The notes: generated by a model from the letters alone, not told the origin. DNA of 50,948 nucleotides from Promethearchaeota archaeon (GCA_019894875.1 JAGXNR010000014.1:1-50948); one strand, 5' to 3'; numbered from the stretch's first letter, positions 18,315 to 27,293 are shown. A program made the numbers and translations.

Positions 18315-19283
18315 TTAAGTTACCTTTATTTCTGTAATAAGTTCCTGTTTTTTCTTTTCCTTTTCTTTTTTGTATTGCCTTCTTCTCTTAGTATATTTAG
18401 CTTTCTTTTGCTGGAATTCTAATTTTCTTTTCGGAGATATTCCCTTCTTCTTTAAATATTCTTTTTTTGCTGCTTTATATTCTTTTTTTGCTTTATTGTA
18501 CTGCTTTTTAGATTTTTTATACTTTTTGTATCTCTGTTTTATCTCATGTCTTAGATCCTTACTGATTTCTCCTATTCCTAGTTCATTTAATTTTCTTTTG
18601 AAATCTTCAAAAGATTCAAACCTAATAACAATAATCCCCAACTCTCTAGCCGGAACTAAATTTTGAATTTTGTCGTCAATAAAGACACATCTTTTTGGTT
18701 TCGTTTCTAATTTATTTATTACATATTTGTATTTTTCCATATCAGGCTTAATATAACCAATTTCATTTGATAAGAATACATTATCAAAATTGTCATAAAA
18801 TCCTCTCAAATTATTTGATCTAGCATGTATATCATGGGTGTTTGACATTAAACTTACTGTATATCCTGCTTGATGTAAACGTTCAATAATTTCTGCCATT
18901 TCTACGGACAAATGAGTAACTTGAGAATATAAATCGAACCATAATTCTAAGTAATATTCCACATTTACTTTTTTCGATGGTAAGCTTCCCACTTTTTTCT
19001 GAAATGGATAATAAAATTGTTCCAATATTCTTTCTAAAAATTCACGAGATGTTATTCTTCCTGAACTTAATTTTCGTTTAAATTTCCTTATGTAAGAATT
19101 TTCTAAACGAGGAATAGAAACATTCAGATCCGCTTCAATCATATCAAGTAAATTTTTTAACACAAAGGTTTTTTCAATTAAAACACCACCAAAATCGAAA
19201 AGAAAGTGTTTTATTTTATATAATCTAACCTTTTGTTTTTTTCCATAGATTTTGGAATTTTCTATATCTTCTCGATTACTCAT
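18315..19283 (-). CDS. HAD-superfamily hydrolase with a basic C-terminal tail
   Basis: 322 residues from ATG 19283; an in-frame TTG at 19289 is less likely. HAD motifs are in order: FDFGGVLIEK (motif I; the second Asp is replaced by Gly), LMSNTHDI (motif II), the Lys in GYIKPDMEKYKY (motif III) and FIDDKIQNL (motif IV). The nearest type is the epoxide hydrolase/phosphatase-like subfamily, many members of which start DFGGV. The last 75 residues are extremely rich in Lys and Tyr and probably form a long basic helix. The gene is on the same strand as the two ATP-grasp genes of the inositol block, 29 nt downstream of one, so it may dephosphorylate a product made there. That link is inference. Confidence 0.82.
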   Translation of the reverse strand: MSNREDIENSKIYGKKQKVRLYKIKHFLFDFGGVLIEKTFVLKNLLDMIEADLNVSIPRLENSYIRKFKRKLSSGRITSREFLERILEQFYYPFQKKVGSLPSKKVNVEYYLELWFDLYSQVTHLSVEMAEIIERLHQAGYTVSLMSNTHDIHARSNNLRGFYDNFDNVFLSNEIGYIKPDMEKYKYVINKLETKPKRCVFIDDKIQNLVPARELGIIVIRFESFEDFKRKLNELGIGEISKDLRHEIKQRYKKYKKSKKQYNKAKKEYKAAKKEYLKKKGISPKRKLEFQQKKAKYTKRRRQYKKEKEKKKQELITEIKVT

Positions 19284-19312
19284 CTTCAAACCTATTTTGT
19301 GAAAAATTGTTT

Positions 19313-20113
19313 TTAATTTTTTATTTTATCTTTCAGTTTCTCAACTTGATGTAATATTAAATTACAAATTTCTTCAACCGGGGAACCACTACATTTCCAA
19401 TTTGTAAATTCGGGGAATGAGCCTGGATCAACTATATATAAATCTTTAGTAGATTCGTCTCTTACTATATCCAAATGCCCAAATAAATTGTTATCAGCAA
19501 GTAATGTTCTCCATTTCTTAATCAATTGCTCAATATCCTTGGGTGTTTTTACTTTTTCCATATCAAGATGCTCATTAGACAAGGGAGGTTTAATAAGCGT
19601 ACAGATATGATCATCTATAAAATAAACATTATAATGTATACCTTTAATGAAATTTTCTAGGTATAGAATTTTATTACCTTCAGATTTTAACTCTTGAATA
19701 GAATTGATTATCTTTACTCCTCTGCTTCCCGAGCCAACAACTGGTTTTAAAATTAAAGGAAAAATGTCTGGCTTTAATTGATCGATGAGGGTTCCTGAGG
19801 TGCCACAATAAAATTTTGGCGTTAAAAGGCCAGCTTTTTCTATTAGAAAGTGAGAATGTATTCGATTCTTTTGCATGAAAGTACTATGAGGATTCGGAAC
19901 AACGGGGATATCGTTTGCTTCTAAAAAGAATCCCGCATAAAGAAAAAAAAGACTTTTTGATTTTAGGATATAAAAATCATTTCTAAAAAGAGTCTCATTA
20001 ATAATTAGATTCTCCATAGTATAAATAACTACATTAAATCCCTTGTCTTCATAGTATCGTTTCATTTTTCCTGTTAACATTGTTGTTCTCTTTGATAAAA
20101 TTCCGATATTCAT
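19313..20113 (-). CDS. ATP-grasp enzyme (RimK/ITPK-like), divergent metal site
   Basis: 266 residues. The central and C-terminal parts fit ATP-grasp: FPLILKPVVGSGSRGVKII (glycine-rich ATP loop with Lys), ILYLENFIKG and LFGHLDIVRDE. The last Mg-binding motif reads YIVDPGSFPEF, where active members have Asp-x-Asn; the Asn position is Gly, so metal binding may be altered. Substrate is unknown: RimK-like ligases join an amino acid to a carboxyl, while ITPK-like members phosphorylate inositol phosphates. It sits 13 nt downstream of another ATP-grasp gene and 29 nt upstream of a HAD gene, all in the same direction. Confidence 0.75.
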   Translation of the reverse strand: MNIGILSKRTTMLTGKMKRYYEDKGFNVVIYTMENLIINETLFRNDFYILKSKSLFFLYAGFFLEANDIPVVPNPHSTFMQKNRIHSHFLIEKAGLLTPKFYCGTSGTLIDQLKPDIFPLILKPVVGSGSRGVKIINSIQELKSEGNKILYLENFIKGIHYNVYFIDDHICTLIKPPLSNEHLDMEKVKTPKDIEQLIKKWRTLLADNNLFGHLDIVRDESTKDLYIVDPGSFPEFTNWKCSGSPVEEICNLILHQVEKLKDKIKN

Positions 20114-20126
20114 TTTCTTTTCTCCG

Positions 20127-20945
20127 CTAATTTTTTGCTTGTTCTAATAAATAGTCAGCCACAATTTTATATCCATTTTTCATATAATTAAAATTAGGGG
20201 TACAATTTATATCTGTTAAAAAAAATTGGTTATCTTGAGATTTATGAAAGTCAAGGGAAGTAATTTTTATATCCATAATGTCCATAGCTTTTAAGCAATA
20301 TTCTTTTAATTCTGAAATTTCTTCTATTTTTTGCCTTGATTTTGTTTTATCAGGATTTACCAAAATTGGTAATTGTTTATAGAAATATACATCTTCACCT
20401 ATTCCATAGATTTTATACTCCCATTTACTTTTAATAAATTTCTGATAATAAAGAAAGTTGTATTGATGTTCCTTTCCATCAACTTCATCCATTGCTCTTT
20501 TATCCGCAACTCTTATATTTCCCTTTTCTTTAATTATTATTGGTGAGAATTTATAATTTCCCTGATCAACAATGTTTTTAATTATGAAATCTTTAAAAGG
20601 GGGTAATATTCCCTTTGGATTTAATGAAAAATCTGGTACGGGAATACCTGCTTTTCTTAAGTATGTACTATTTAGGAACCTGTTAATCGCTAGCTGAATT
20701 GCTTTAAAACCATTTATTATAGGGATATTAGTATGCTCCTCAATAAGTTTCACTAAACCTAAAATTAAATCACCCTTTCCCTTAGTAAAAAATAAGTCTT
20801 CATCAAAATTGTGATTCGAACTAATTAAAAGGTAGGATTCCTCCACGTATAATTTAACTTTTGCAATTGATTTTAGATATTTTAAGAAGTCTGCAACTTT
20901 ATAATTCAGATGATATTTATCAATTATTATCCCAATTTTTTTCAC
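20127..20945 (-). CDS. ATP-grasp enzyme, possibly a kinase or ligase
   Basis: 272 residues. The N-terminal part is an alpha/beta pre-ATP-grasp domain (KKIGIIIDKYHLNYKVADFL). The C-terminal half holds SPIIIKEK, YYQKFIKSKWEYKIYGIG, SLDFHKSQDNQFFLTDINCTPNF, with the metal-binding Asp and Asn in DIN. This resembles ITPK and RimK-type enzymes. It is the first gene of a three-gene minus-strand unit with the next ATP-grasp and the HAD genes. The 258-nt gap to the divergent ITPK-like gene contains AT-rich promoter-like sequence. Substrate assignment is uncertain. Confidence 0.72.
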   Translation of the reverse strand: MKKIGIIIDKYHLNYKVADFLKYLKSIAKVKLYVEESYLLISSNHNFDEDLFFTKGKGDLILGLVKLIEEHTNIPIINGFKAIQLAINRFLNSTYLRKAGIPVPDFSLNPKGILPPFKDFIIKNIVDQGNYKFSPIIIKEKGNIRVADKRAMDEVDGKEHQYNFLYYQKFIKSKWEYKIYGIGEDVYFYKQLPILVNPDKTKSRQKIEEISELKEYCLKAMDIMDIKITSLDFHKSQDNQFFLTDINCTPNFNYMKNGYKIVADYLLEQAKN

Positions 20946-21148
20946 AAAAATTCCCCTGTGTATCTTAAATCAAGCTTATATTTCTTTTTCTCCAATATAA
21001 ATCATAAAATATTTATTCAATTTAAATAAAATCAAAAAAACATTGAAATCAATCTTATTAAGTCTCTAATAATAGATTATAATAATTAATATACTAAAAA
21101 CCATCTTAATTTTAGGAGATAATAAATAAGCTCTTCACTCATAATCAA

Positions 21149-21161
21149 TATATTTATATAC
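21149..21161 (+). promoter_or_regulatory. TATA-like box upstream of the ITPK-like gene
   Basis: TATATTTATATAC lies 43 nt before the GTG start at 21204. It is the best TATA match in this divergent region; no clear BRE is seen. Confidence 0.35.
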
Positions 21162-21203
21162 CATAATTTATACATAGATTATCAAAAAAATAGGGTTTTT
21201 AGA

Positions 21204-22112
21204 GTGTCAAGTAAACTCAACAGAATTTATGTTGGCGCGATTTGTAATAGAGATCTCGAAATTTTTAAGGAGATAAGAAATTTCTGTAACAAGAACTATA
21301 ATATCTCAATCATCAATCTTTTGAAAAAAGATTCTAATTCTTTTACTGCGAAATATTTGAAAAAAAAATTGAAAAAATATCCTATTTCATTATTTATTGT
21401 TAAATTATTTTCAGAAAAAAAAAATCAGAACATCTATAATATACTAAGAGATGTTGCTCCTAATATCCCCTGGTTAAATAGTTTTGAATCCGTAAAATTA
21501 TGTGAAAGTAGATCAGGAACTTTTAAGTTGATTGATCAAAAACATAATAAACTACATATTCCAAAAATTTACTCCTCTCTTCAAGAGGCTATAGATGCCT
21601 GTATCAATGGGACTGCAATTATTATTAAACAAGATACTCATAATATCCCAAACTTACCTAAAAATGATAGAGTTATTGGAATTGCTAGATCTCCTGAGCA
21701 ATTAAAGAAATTTGTCAAGAACCATCAAGAAAATCCCTTATTTTTCCAAAACTACCTAGGAGAATTTGATCTCATCTATAAAGTGTATGTGATAGATAGA
21801 TGGGTGGGTTCGATTACATCACACAATCGGCTCCACCAAAAGCAGAATTTATCTCCTTTGGATTTAATACACATTCGTGTACCAATTGAAAAGAAGTTAA
21901 AAAGAAGAATATTACGATTAGGACGCAGAACAGGGATGTTAATTTTTGGGGTGGATTATATTCTAACAGAAGATAAGACACCTTATATTATTGATGTTAA
22001 TGATTTTCCAAGTTTTAGAAGTATTCCTGAAGCTGTGAGTCTAATCTCTGATTATATCTATAACGTTACTATTATTCAACAAGTACGATTAAAAACTCCT
22101 GCAACGGTTTAA
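21204..22112 (+). CDS. ITPK-like ATP-grasp inositol phosphate kinase (putative)
   Basis: 302 residues from GTG 21204. The C-terminal half matches the inositol 1,3,4-trisphosphate 5/6-kinase / ITPK1 family pattern: NGTAIIIKQDTHN (ATP-binding Lys), FFQNYLGEFDLIYKVYVIDRWVG (the family's FKVYVIG region) and FGVDYILTEDKTPYIIDVNDFPSF (metal-binding Asp and Asn, as in ITPK IDINxFPG). ITPK1 phosphorylates inositol 3-phosphate and higher inositol phosphates with ATP; a Lokiarchaeal homologue was reported before. It ends 39 nt from the convergent INO1 gene, which makes inositol 3-phosphate. Confidence is good for ATP-grasp, moderate for the substrate. Confidence 0.72.
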   Translation: MSSKLNRIYVGAICNRDLEIFKEIRNFCNKNYNISIINLLKKDSNSFTAKYLKKKLKKYPISLFIVKLFSEKKNQNIYNILRDVAPNIPWLNSFESVKLCESRSGTFKLIDQKHNKLHIPKIYSSLQEAIDACINGTAIIIKQDTHNIPNLPKNDRVIGIARSPEQLKKFVKNHQENPLFFQNYLGEFDLIYKVYVIDRWVGSITSHNRLHQKQNLSPLDLIHIRVPIEKKLKRRILRLGRRTGMLIFGVDYILTEDKTPYIIDVNDFPSFRSIPEAVSLISDYIYNVTIIQQVRLKTPATV

Positions 22113-22151
22113 GTGTAAAAAAACTAATAAACAAGAGTTTTAACTTTCAAT

Positions 22152-23243
22152 TTATCTTTCTTTTTTATTTTCTATAAATTCTAAAAGAGCTTTCTTTGCA
22201 ATATAATCCTCCAATTGCTCAGGTGGATGTTTCATGAAAAATGAGCAGGCAGATTGTATTACACCTCCAATTTTTCTATCTTTTGCTATTTTCGAAACTC
22301 GAATACAATCTGCTATAATCCCTGCAGAATTATTACCATCTTCCACAAACATAGTAATATCTACTCGAACTGGTGCACCCCCAAAAATTCTTCCTTCTAG
22401 TCTCATATATGCTTCTTTTTGATTCTTTAGGAATGGAATGTAATCTACCGCAGAAATTTGGCATTCCACTGTATCTTTGTTTGGTAGATTAGCGATAACC
22501 GCTTCAGTTTTTGATTGACGTTTTCCCTGCTCATACCTTAACTCACCATTTGGCATAGGGGTTAATAAATTGGCGAAATCACTACATCCTCCCCAATCTA
22601 ATTGTATAGTTTTATCTAAAATCGCACCTCTCATGGGAAAAAGATTAGCTAAAGATCTATGTATTATTGTTGCTCCTACTTGTGATTTAACATCATCTCC
22701 TATAAGTGAAAGATTCTGAGCCTCTGCTTTTTTAACAATCTCTGGATCATGAACAACTGGAGATGGCATCCCATTAATTATACACGCTCCAGCTTCGAGA
22801 GCGGCTAAAGTGTAATATTTCACGGCTTTATGGCTTCCGGTAGGGAGTAGTATTACCGCCACATCTACATCTCTTACTTTCATTTCTTTTGAAACATCAA
22901 CATCAACTTGCTTTTCAGAAACAGGGATCATATTTTTTATATTACTATCTAATCCATCTAACACAGGTCCCTTTAGTACTGGAGCGTTTAAAAATTCTGG
23001 TTGATAAAGTTTCATATTACAATTTGGTTCTGAAAAAATAGCTTCGCTTAGATCTTTTCCAACCTTGTTCGAGTTAACGTCAAAACCAACAACAAAATTA
23101 ATATCATTAATATCGTACGGGGTTATTTCTGGGAGTAACCCGATAATTTTTTCGGGATTTCTTTTATAATTCTCAGAACCTTGCACTAATGCACATGCAA
23201 CATCCCCAATTCCGATTAATGCTACATTAATTTTATTAGCCAT
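22152..23243 (-). CDS. ino1: Inositol-3-phosphate synthase
   Basis: 363 residues, the length of the archaeal/actinobacterial type of MIPS. It shows the NAD-binding start IGIGDVACALVQGSENYKRN, NGMPSPVVHDPEIVKKAE, GDDVKSQVGATIIHRSL (the signature of the family) and LDWGGCSDFANLL (the usual LNVGGNTD). The enzyme converts glucose 6-phosphate to 1L-myo-inositol 3-phosphate, the precursor of inositol lipids and soluble inositol phosphates. It is flanked on both sides by ITPK-like ATP-grasp genes: one convergent 39 nt away, one divergent across a 227-nt promoter region. A TATA-like AT stretch is present just upstream of the start. Confidence 0.9.
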   Translation of the reverse strand: MANKINVALIGIGDVACALVQGSENYKRNPEKIIGLLPEITPYDINDINFVVGFDVNSNKVGKDLSEAIFSEPNCNMKLYQPEFLNAPVLKGPVLDGLDSNIKNMIPVSEKQVDVDVSKEMKVRDVDVAVILLPTGSHKAVKYYTLAALEAGACIINGMPSPVVHDPEIVKKAEAQNLSLIGDDVKSQVGATIIHRSLANLFPMRGAILDKTIQLDWGGCSDFANLLTPMPNGELRYEQGKRQSKTEAVIANLPNKDTVECQISAVDYIPFLKNQKEAYMRLEGRIFGGAPVRVDITMFVEDGNNSAGIIADCIRVSKIAKDRKIGGVIQSACSFFMKHPPEQLEDYIAKKALLEFIENKKER

Positions 23244-23410
23244 GTTATTGTTTATATAAAATTATAATATTTAAATCATTTTAATATAAGGTATTGAATT
23301 TTCGTATTTAGTGTATTCAAAACTAAATTTTTGTGATCTTAGAGAAAAAATTTTAAGTTATATGAAACTAATTCTTATAGTTGTTATCAACTCATAACTT
23401 TGATATAAGC

Positions 23411-23444
23411 TTCTTAAATGCATTGAACTAATTAAATTTAAGAA
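23411..23444. promoter_or_regulatory. Inverted repeat ahead of the second ITPK-like gene
   Basis: TTCTTAAAT (23411-23419) and ATTTAAGAA (23436-23444) are perfect 9-bp inverted copies separated by 16 nt, ending 26 nt before ATG 23471. This spacing would place it across the basal promoter, so it could be an operator. The AT-rich context makes chance possible. Confidence 0.4.
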
Positions 23445-23470
23445 CATAAACTACTTTTTGATTGATAATC

Positions 23471-24367
23471 ATGGTAAAAAAAAAAATATTTTTCTCAGTA
23501 ATTCAAGATCATAATGTTATTAAAGAAGTTATAAATAGCCTTCAACTAGCCAATACAATTGATTTGGTACATCATGATCCCACTATAGACTTCTTCTGTC
23601 TTTCGGATATGAATCAATCTTTAAAAGATGCAGATCTTATTGTTGTAAAGGTTAGAAATGAATGTTCAATTGATTTATTACACTATGCTAAACTCTATAA
23701 TTTGCCAACTCTTCATGATGTAGAGACAGTTTTACTATGTAAAAATAAAATCGCTCTTGATTATTCATTACGGAAGGTATTAGAAAGACACAAAACTACT
23801 TTGGGAAAGTTCCTAATGCCTAATTCATGGAATCATTCTTTGTCAGATGTAAGTACATTTAAGGAATGGGCTTTACCTAAATTGCCGATTGTTATTAAAA
23901 GTCATTATCAACATGATAAATATAACAGATTTAACTTTCTTGTTCAAAAAATTGAGGATGTAGATAAATTCTGTGAAATGTATAAAAAGTTCCTCTCTTA
24001 TGATGTATATATTCAAAAATTCATTGAATGTGATGGATATGAAGTGAAAATATATGTAATTGGAGATAAAGTTTTTGGAATAAAAAGAGAGAATCCAATT
24101 TATATTTATTTGAGAGAAAAACCAGATAATATTGATGTGAGTACTATAGAACGAGATCAAATTGAAATCACTGAAGAGATCAAGCAATTCTCAAAAATCT
24201 TATCAACTGAATTAAATCTTAAGATTTTTGGATTTGATCTAGTACGCTCTCTGGAAAATGATAAATACTATATCATTGATTTAAATGATTTTCCAAGTTT
24301 TAGAGGTATTCCTAATATTGCAAAGGAATTAAAAAAGTACATTGAAAACTATGTACTAAATGACTAA
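23471..24367 (+). CDS. ITPK-like ATP-grasp inositol phosphate kinase (putative), second copy
   Basis: 298 residues from ATG 23471; a TTG at 23462 is also in frame. It shares the layout of the ITPK-like gene at 21.2 kb: LPIVIKSHYQHD (ATP Lys), VYIQKFIECDGYEVKIYVIGDKVFGIKRE (FKVYVIG region) and FGFDLVRSLENDKYYIIDLNDFPSFRG (Asp-x-Asn metal site). The substrate-binding N-terminal region has HDPTIDFFCLSD and HDVETVLLCKNKIAL. The two proteins are related but diverged, which fits different positions phosphorylated on the inositol ring. It is divergent from INO1 and ends 4 nt from the convergent uppP gene. Confidence 0.72.
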   Translation: MVKKKIFFSVIQDHNVIKEVINSLQLANTIDLVHHDPTIDFFCLSDMNQSLKDADLIVVKVRNECSIDLLHYAKLYNLPTLHDVETVLLCKNKIALDYSLRKVLERHKTTLGKFLMPNSWNHSLSDVSTFKEWALPKLPIVIKSHYQHDKYNRFNFLVQKIEDVDKFCEMYKKFLSYDVYIQKFIECDGYEVKIYVIGDKVFGIKRENPIYIYLREKPDNIDVSTIERDQIEITEEIKQFSKILSTELNLKIFGFDLVRSLENDKYYIIDLNDFPSFRGIPNIAKELKKYIENYVLND

Positions 24368-24371
24368 ACGA

Positions 24372-25319
24372 CTAAGCGAATACTAGAAAAGGTACGATTA
24401 TTAAAAAAGCTACAATCCCATATAAAATGCAAAAATATCCAAAATTAATCTTCTTAGCTAATTTAATTAAAAAATCAATTGTTATATAGCCTACAATAAA
24501 ACTTACAATGGTTGTAATTAGAATAGTGAGAATGCCTAAAGTCCCTAAAATTGAACCTTCACTTAACACAATATCAACTAATATAGAGGCAATTGCAACA
24601 GGGACAGACATTAAAAAACTTAATCTGAGCGCATCATCTTGATCGTATTTTTCCAATAAAATCGTACCCACAGTGATACCAGAACGAGATATTCCTGGTA
24701 ATATCGAAACTCCTTGAATTAAACCTGATAAAAAACTATCTTTTTGTATACTCTTCTTAGAAGTATCCACTATTTTCCTATTGCCAAAAATTCTCCTTGT
24801 CACAATTAGTATTACTCCAGTAATGATTAATAAACCAGAAATTAAGAGTGTAATTACATCTCCTTGAAAAGCAGTGAAAAAATCTAAAAATATAATTTTA
24901 AATAAGATATAGAGGGGAATAGCCGTAATAACCGTACCTAATGTAGCCCAAATTATCCAATTTCTTTTCCTAATAATAGTATCATCAAATACAGAATCTT
25001 TTTGAACTAATGATTTTAGAATAATAATAAAATCTTTTCTAAATCTTACCATAACAGCAATAGTTGTCCCTAAGTGTAACCATATGGCAAGACTATAAGC
25101 ATTCTCAGGTGAGATACCAAAGAAGTACGTAGATACAATCATAGTCTGCCCCGATGATGAGATGGGGAGCCATTCAGTAAATCCTTGAAGGATGGCTATA
25201 AATAAAAATTGTAGTGGAACTCTAAAAAGTAGTACTAATAGAATTATAGATAATACTATAAGAGCTTCAATAAGTAACCAGAGCTTCTTGGCATTCATTT
25301 CATTTGAACCCAAACACAA
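24372..25319 (-). CDS. uppP: Undecaprenyl/polyprenyl-diphosphate phosphatase (UppP/BacA family)
   Basis: 315 residues with about eight membrane helices. Both signature regions are present: QGFTEWLPISSSGQTMIV (about 40) and SILPGISRSGITVGTILL (about 205), with the catalytic Glu, Ser and Arg residues. The enzyme removes a phosphate from C55 or similar isoprenyl diphosphate at the membrane, recycling the lipid carrier used in glycan and glycoprotein assembly. In an archaeon it would act on dolichyl or polyprenyl diphosphate for N-glycosylation. It is convergent with the ITPK-like gene. A short loop between TM4 and TM6 is charged. Confidence 0.87.
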   Translation of the reverse strand: MCLGSNEMNAKKLWLLIEALIVLSIILLVLLFRVPLQFLFIAILQGFTEWLPISSSGQTMIVSTYFFGISPENAYSLAIWLHLGTTIAVMVRFRKDFIIILKSLVQKDSVFDDTIIRKRNWIIWATLGTVITAIPLYILFKIIFLDFFTAFQGDVITLLISGLLIITGVILIVTRRIFGNRKIVDTSKKSIQKDSFLSGLIQGVSILPGISRSGITVGTILLEKYDQDDALRLSFLMSVPVAIASILVDIVLSEGSILGTLGILTILITTIVSFIVGYITIDFLIKLAKKINFGYFCILYGIVAFLIIVPFLVFA

Positions 25320-25388
25320 TATATTATTATGAAAAGGATATAGAATAAATGAATTTTTAGAAAATTGATTATCCCATATCAGAATAAT

Positions 25389-26690
25389 CTAAGCAATAAT
25401 ACTACTGTTAAAGTAATTTTTTAGTTGATTAATTGATGAACCCCAAAACAGATCTCTTAAAATAATTGAAGATCTTGTCTTACTTGTTGATTCACTGTAA
25501 CCAATTAATTTACAAATTTTCTTACCGGATAAATTTTCCTTTATCAGCGCTTCTACAATAGGTCTTCTTAAATCTTTTAAAAGTGGTTTTAATCCTCCGA
25601 AAAACTGCTTTATTTTAGATACAATAGTTCTTTTGCTAATCCCAGGTAATTCGTGATTAATCTTATCATAGGTTATAATTTCTTTTTGCATTAATCCTCT
25701 TGTTACTATCGATTCTAAAACATCTCTTAAGAACTTGCTTTGGACTTCAGAAAATGTCATCTTATAAATTGTTTTACACCAATTATTTACAATATTAGGT
25801 CTATTACTAGGGCTTATATTAAACCTAATACCTAACTCCTCACCAATATAAGATGCATTCCAACCTTTTTTGATTAGTGGTTCTAATTCCTGTTTTATAT
25901 TCTCAAATCTTAAGTCCATATATTTTAAGCAATTTCCGTTTTTATCTTTGTAGAAATGAGCAATTTTTGCTATCATTGTAGTTATATCAACGTTAAAATC
26001 ATTTGCAATCTTATTAAGAGGACCATCTTTGAAATTAATTTTGAATGAATTTTTAATTGCCTGATCTAGTTTCATTAATTGAATTTTTTTCCAAAATGGG
26101 CTTTCTTCTCCAGTAAGTTGCGGAGGATTAATCCTTCCACCCTCTAATGTATTAAATCCATATTTATCTTGTTGTGTTTTAAAAAACCCAATCCAGAACT
26201 TCTCTGCATTATCAAGTTCTTCTTGTGTATTACAAACTTGCCAAATTTTTACTTTAAATACCTTTTTTGCTTGAGTTTTTTCATTATTACTATATTTTCT
26301 TAGAGCTCTAGAGAAATGATCATTCCTCCTATTCTCAGGGGTTTTTTCATTGAATGCACCCGACAAATGATCATTCCATTCTTGCATTAAACCACCAGTG
26401 CTTAAACCAATATAACTCTTCCCTGGAAACAATAAGTAATTATTTTTTGCATCCTTTTTTATTGAAATCCTATAAATTATACCAATTATGCCATTTTCTT
26501 TTTTATTTTTATAAAGTTTAGATAATTCTGGTTCGTGTAATTCCACCCTACTCTTTGATATCTGCCAATTTCTAATAATCTTCCCACATTTTATACATTG
26601 TATTTCATCATATGAGATTACTTCATAAATGTGCTTTTTAACATCTTTGTAATAATTGCTATTAGATGCGCTTGTTGAATTATCATACAT
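25389..26690 (-). CDS. Free-standing GIY-YIG endonuclease with helix-turn-helix modules
   Basis: 433 residues. Near the N-terminus is a CIKC knuckle (about 35). The GIY-YIG domain spans about 65-190: GIIYRI, KSYIGLSTGGLMQEWNDHL (the YIG part, with the Arg position occupied by another residue), then AEKFWIGFFKTQQDKYGFNTLEGGR (catalytic Glu/Phe region, as in phage-type homing enzymes). The C-terminal 230 residues carry several short HTH-like segments (GISKRTIVSKIKQFF; LSGKKICKLIGYSESTSK) that would bind DNA. No intron or intein partner is seen nearby, so it looks like a free-standing homing-type nuclease inserted between genes. Confidence 0.78.
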   Translation of the reverse strand: MYDNSTSASNSNYYKDVKKHIYEVISYDEIQCIKCGKIIRNWQISKSRVELHEPELSKLYKNKKENGIIGIIYRISIKKDAKNNYLLFPGKSYIGLSTGGLMQEWNDHLSGAFNEKTPENRRNDHFSRALRKYSNNEKTQAKKVFKVKIWQVCNTQEELDNAEKFWIGFFKTQQDKYGFNTLEGGRINPPQLTGEESPFWKKIQLMKLDQAIKNSFKINFKDGPLNKIANDFNVDITTMIAKIAHFYKDKNGNCLKYMDLRFENIKQELEPLIKKGWNASYIGEELGIRFNISPSNRPNIVNNWCKTIYKMTFSEVQSKFLRDVLESIVTRGLMQKEIITYDKINHELPGISKRTIVSKIKQFFGGLKPLLKDLRRPIVEALIKENLSGKKICKLIGYSESTSKTRSSIILRDLFWGSSINQLKNYFNSSIIA

Positions 26691-26813
26691 GCCACTAAAA
26701 ACAAAATATTAATCATATAAAAAAAAGAAGACTCATATAATTGTCTGATATAGTAATAAAATTTTACTCAAATAATCCTTGGAGAATCGCAATAATTTTA
26801 TATTGTATCATTG

Positions 26814-27293
26814 TTAAAATGTGTATTTATGTAATCCTTTCATTAAACAGTCATATATTTTATCTCGTGCTATTCTAAATCCTTCAAGTTCTCTCATGCT
26901 AGGATCAGCAATATCCCCTTTTTCTCCTGCAAATTCTCTTAAAGTTAAAACCTCTTTACTATTAATATCGTAGAAATCATATATTTCTTTTTTATGCTTC
27001 TCTGTTAATGTAAGAATCAAATCTGCTTCATCAATTAATTCGGGGTACTTTTTTAAATCTTTGGATAATGAATCTTCTGGTAATACAATCCCTATTTCTT
27101 TCATTGCTAAGTTAGCATCCATAGATATTAACATTCCATCTCGAGCATGAGATGAAATTCCCCCAGATTTAACGGTAACATCCAGGTTATTTTTGAGAAT
27201 AAAATCTTTTAAGAAACCTTCAACCATAGGGCTTCTTGCGGTGTTAACACTACAAACTACTAAAATTGATTTATAGGGAAACTTCTTCTGCAT
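26814..27293 (-). CDS. Low-molecular-weight protein tyrosine phosphatase family protein
   Basis: 159 residues. The P-loop is CSVNTARSP (Cys-x5-Arg-Ser) near residue 14, and the general acid Asp is in IADPSMRELEGF near residue 128. Both are in the proper place for the LMW-PTP/arsenate-reductase family, which uses the Cys as nucleophile. It could remove phosphate from tyrosine, arginine or another phosphoester, or reduce arsenate. Neighbours are the GIY-YIG gene and two DUF998-like membrane proteins; none decides the substrate. Confidence 0.85.
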   Translation of the reverse strand: MQKKFPYKSILVVCSVNTARSPMVEGFLKDFILKNNLDVTVKSGGISSHARDGMLISMDANLAMKEIGIVLPEDSLSKDLKKYPELIDEADLILTLTEKHKKEIYDFYDINSKEVLTLREFAGEKGDIADPSMRELEGFRIARDKIYDCLMKGLHKYTF

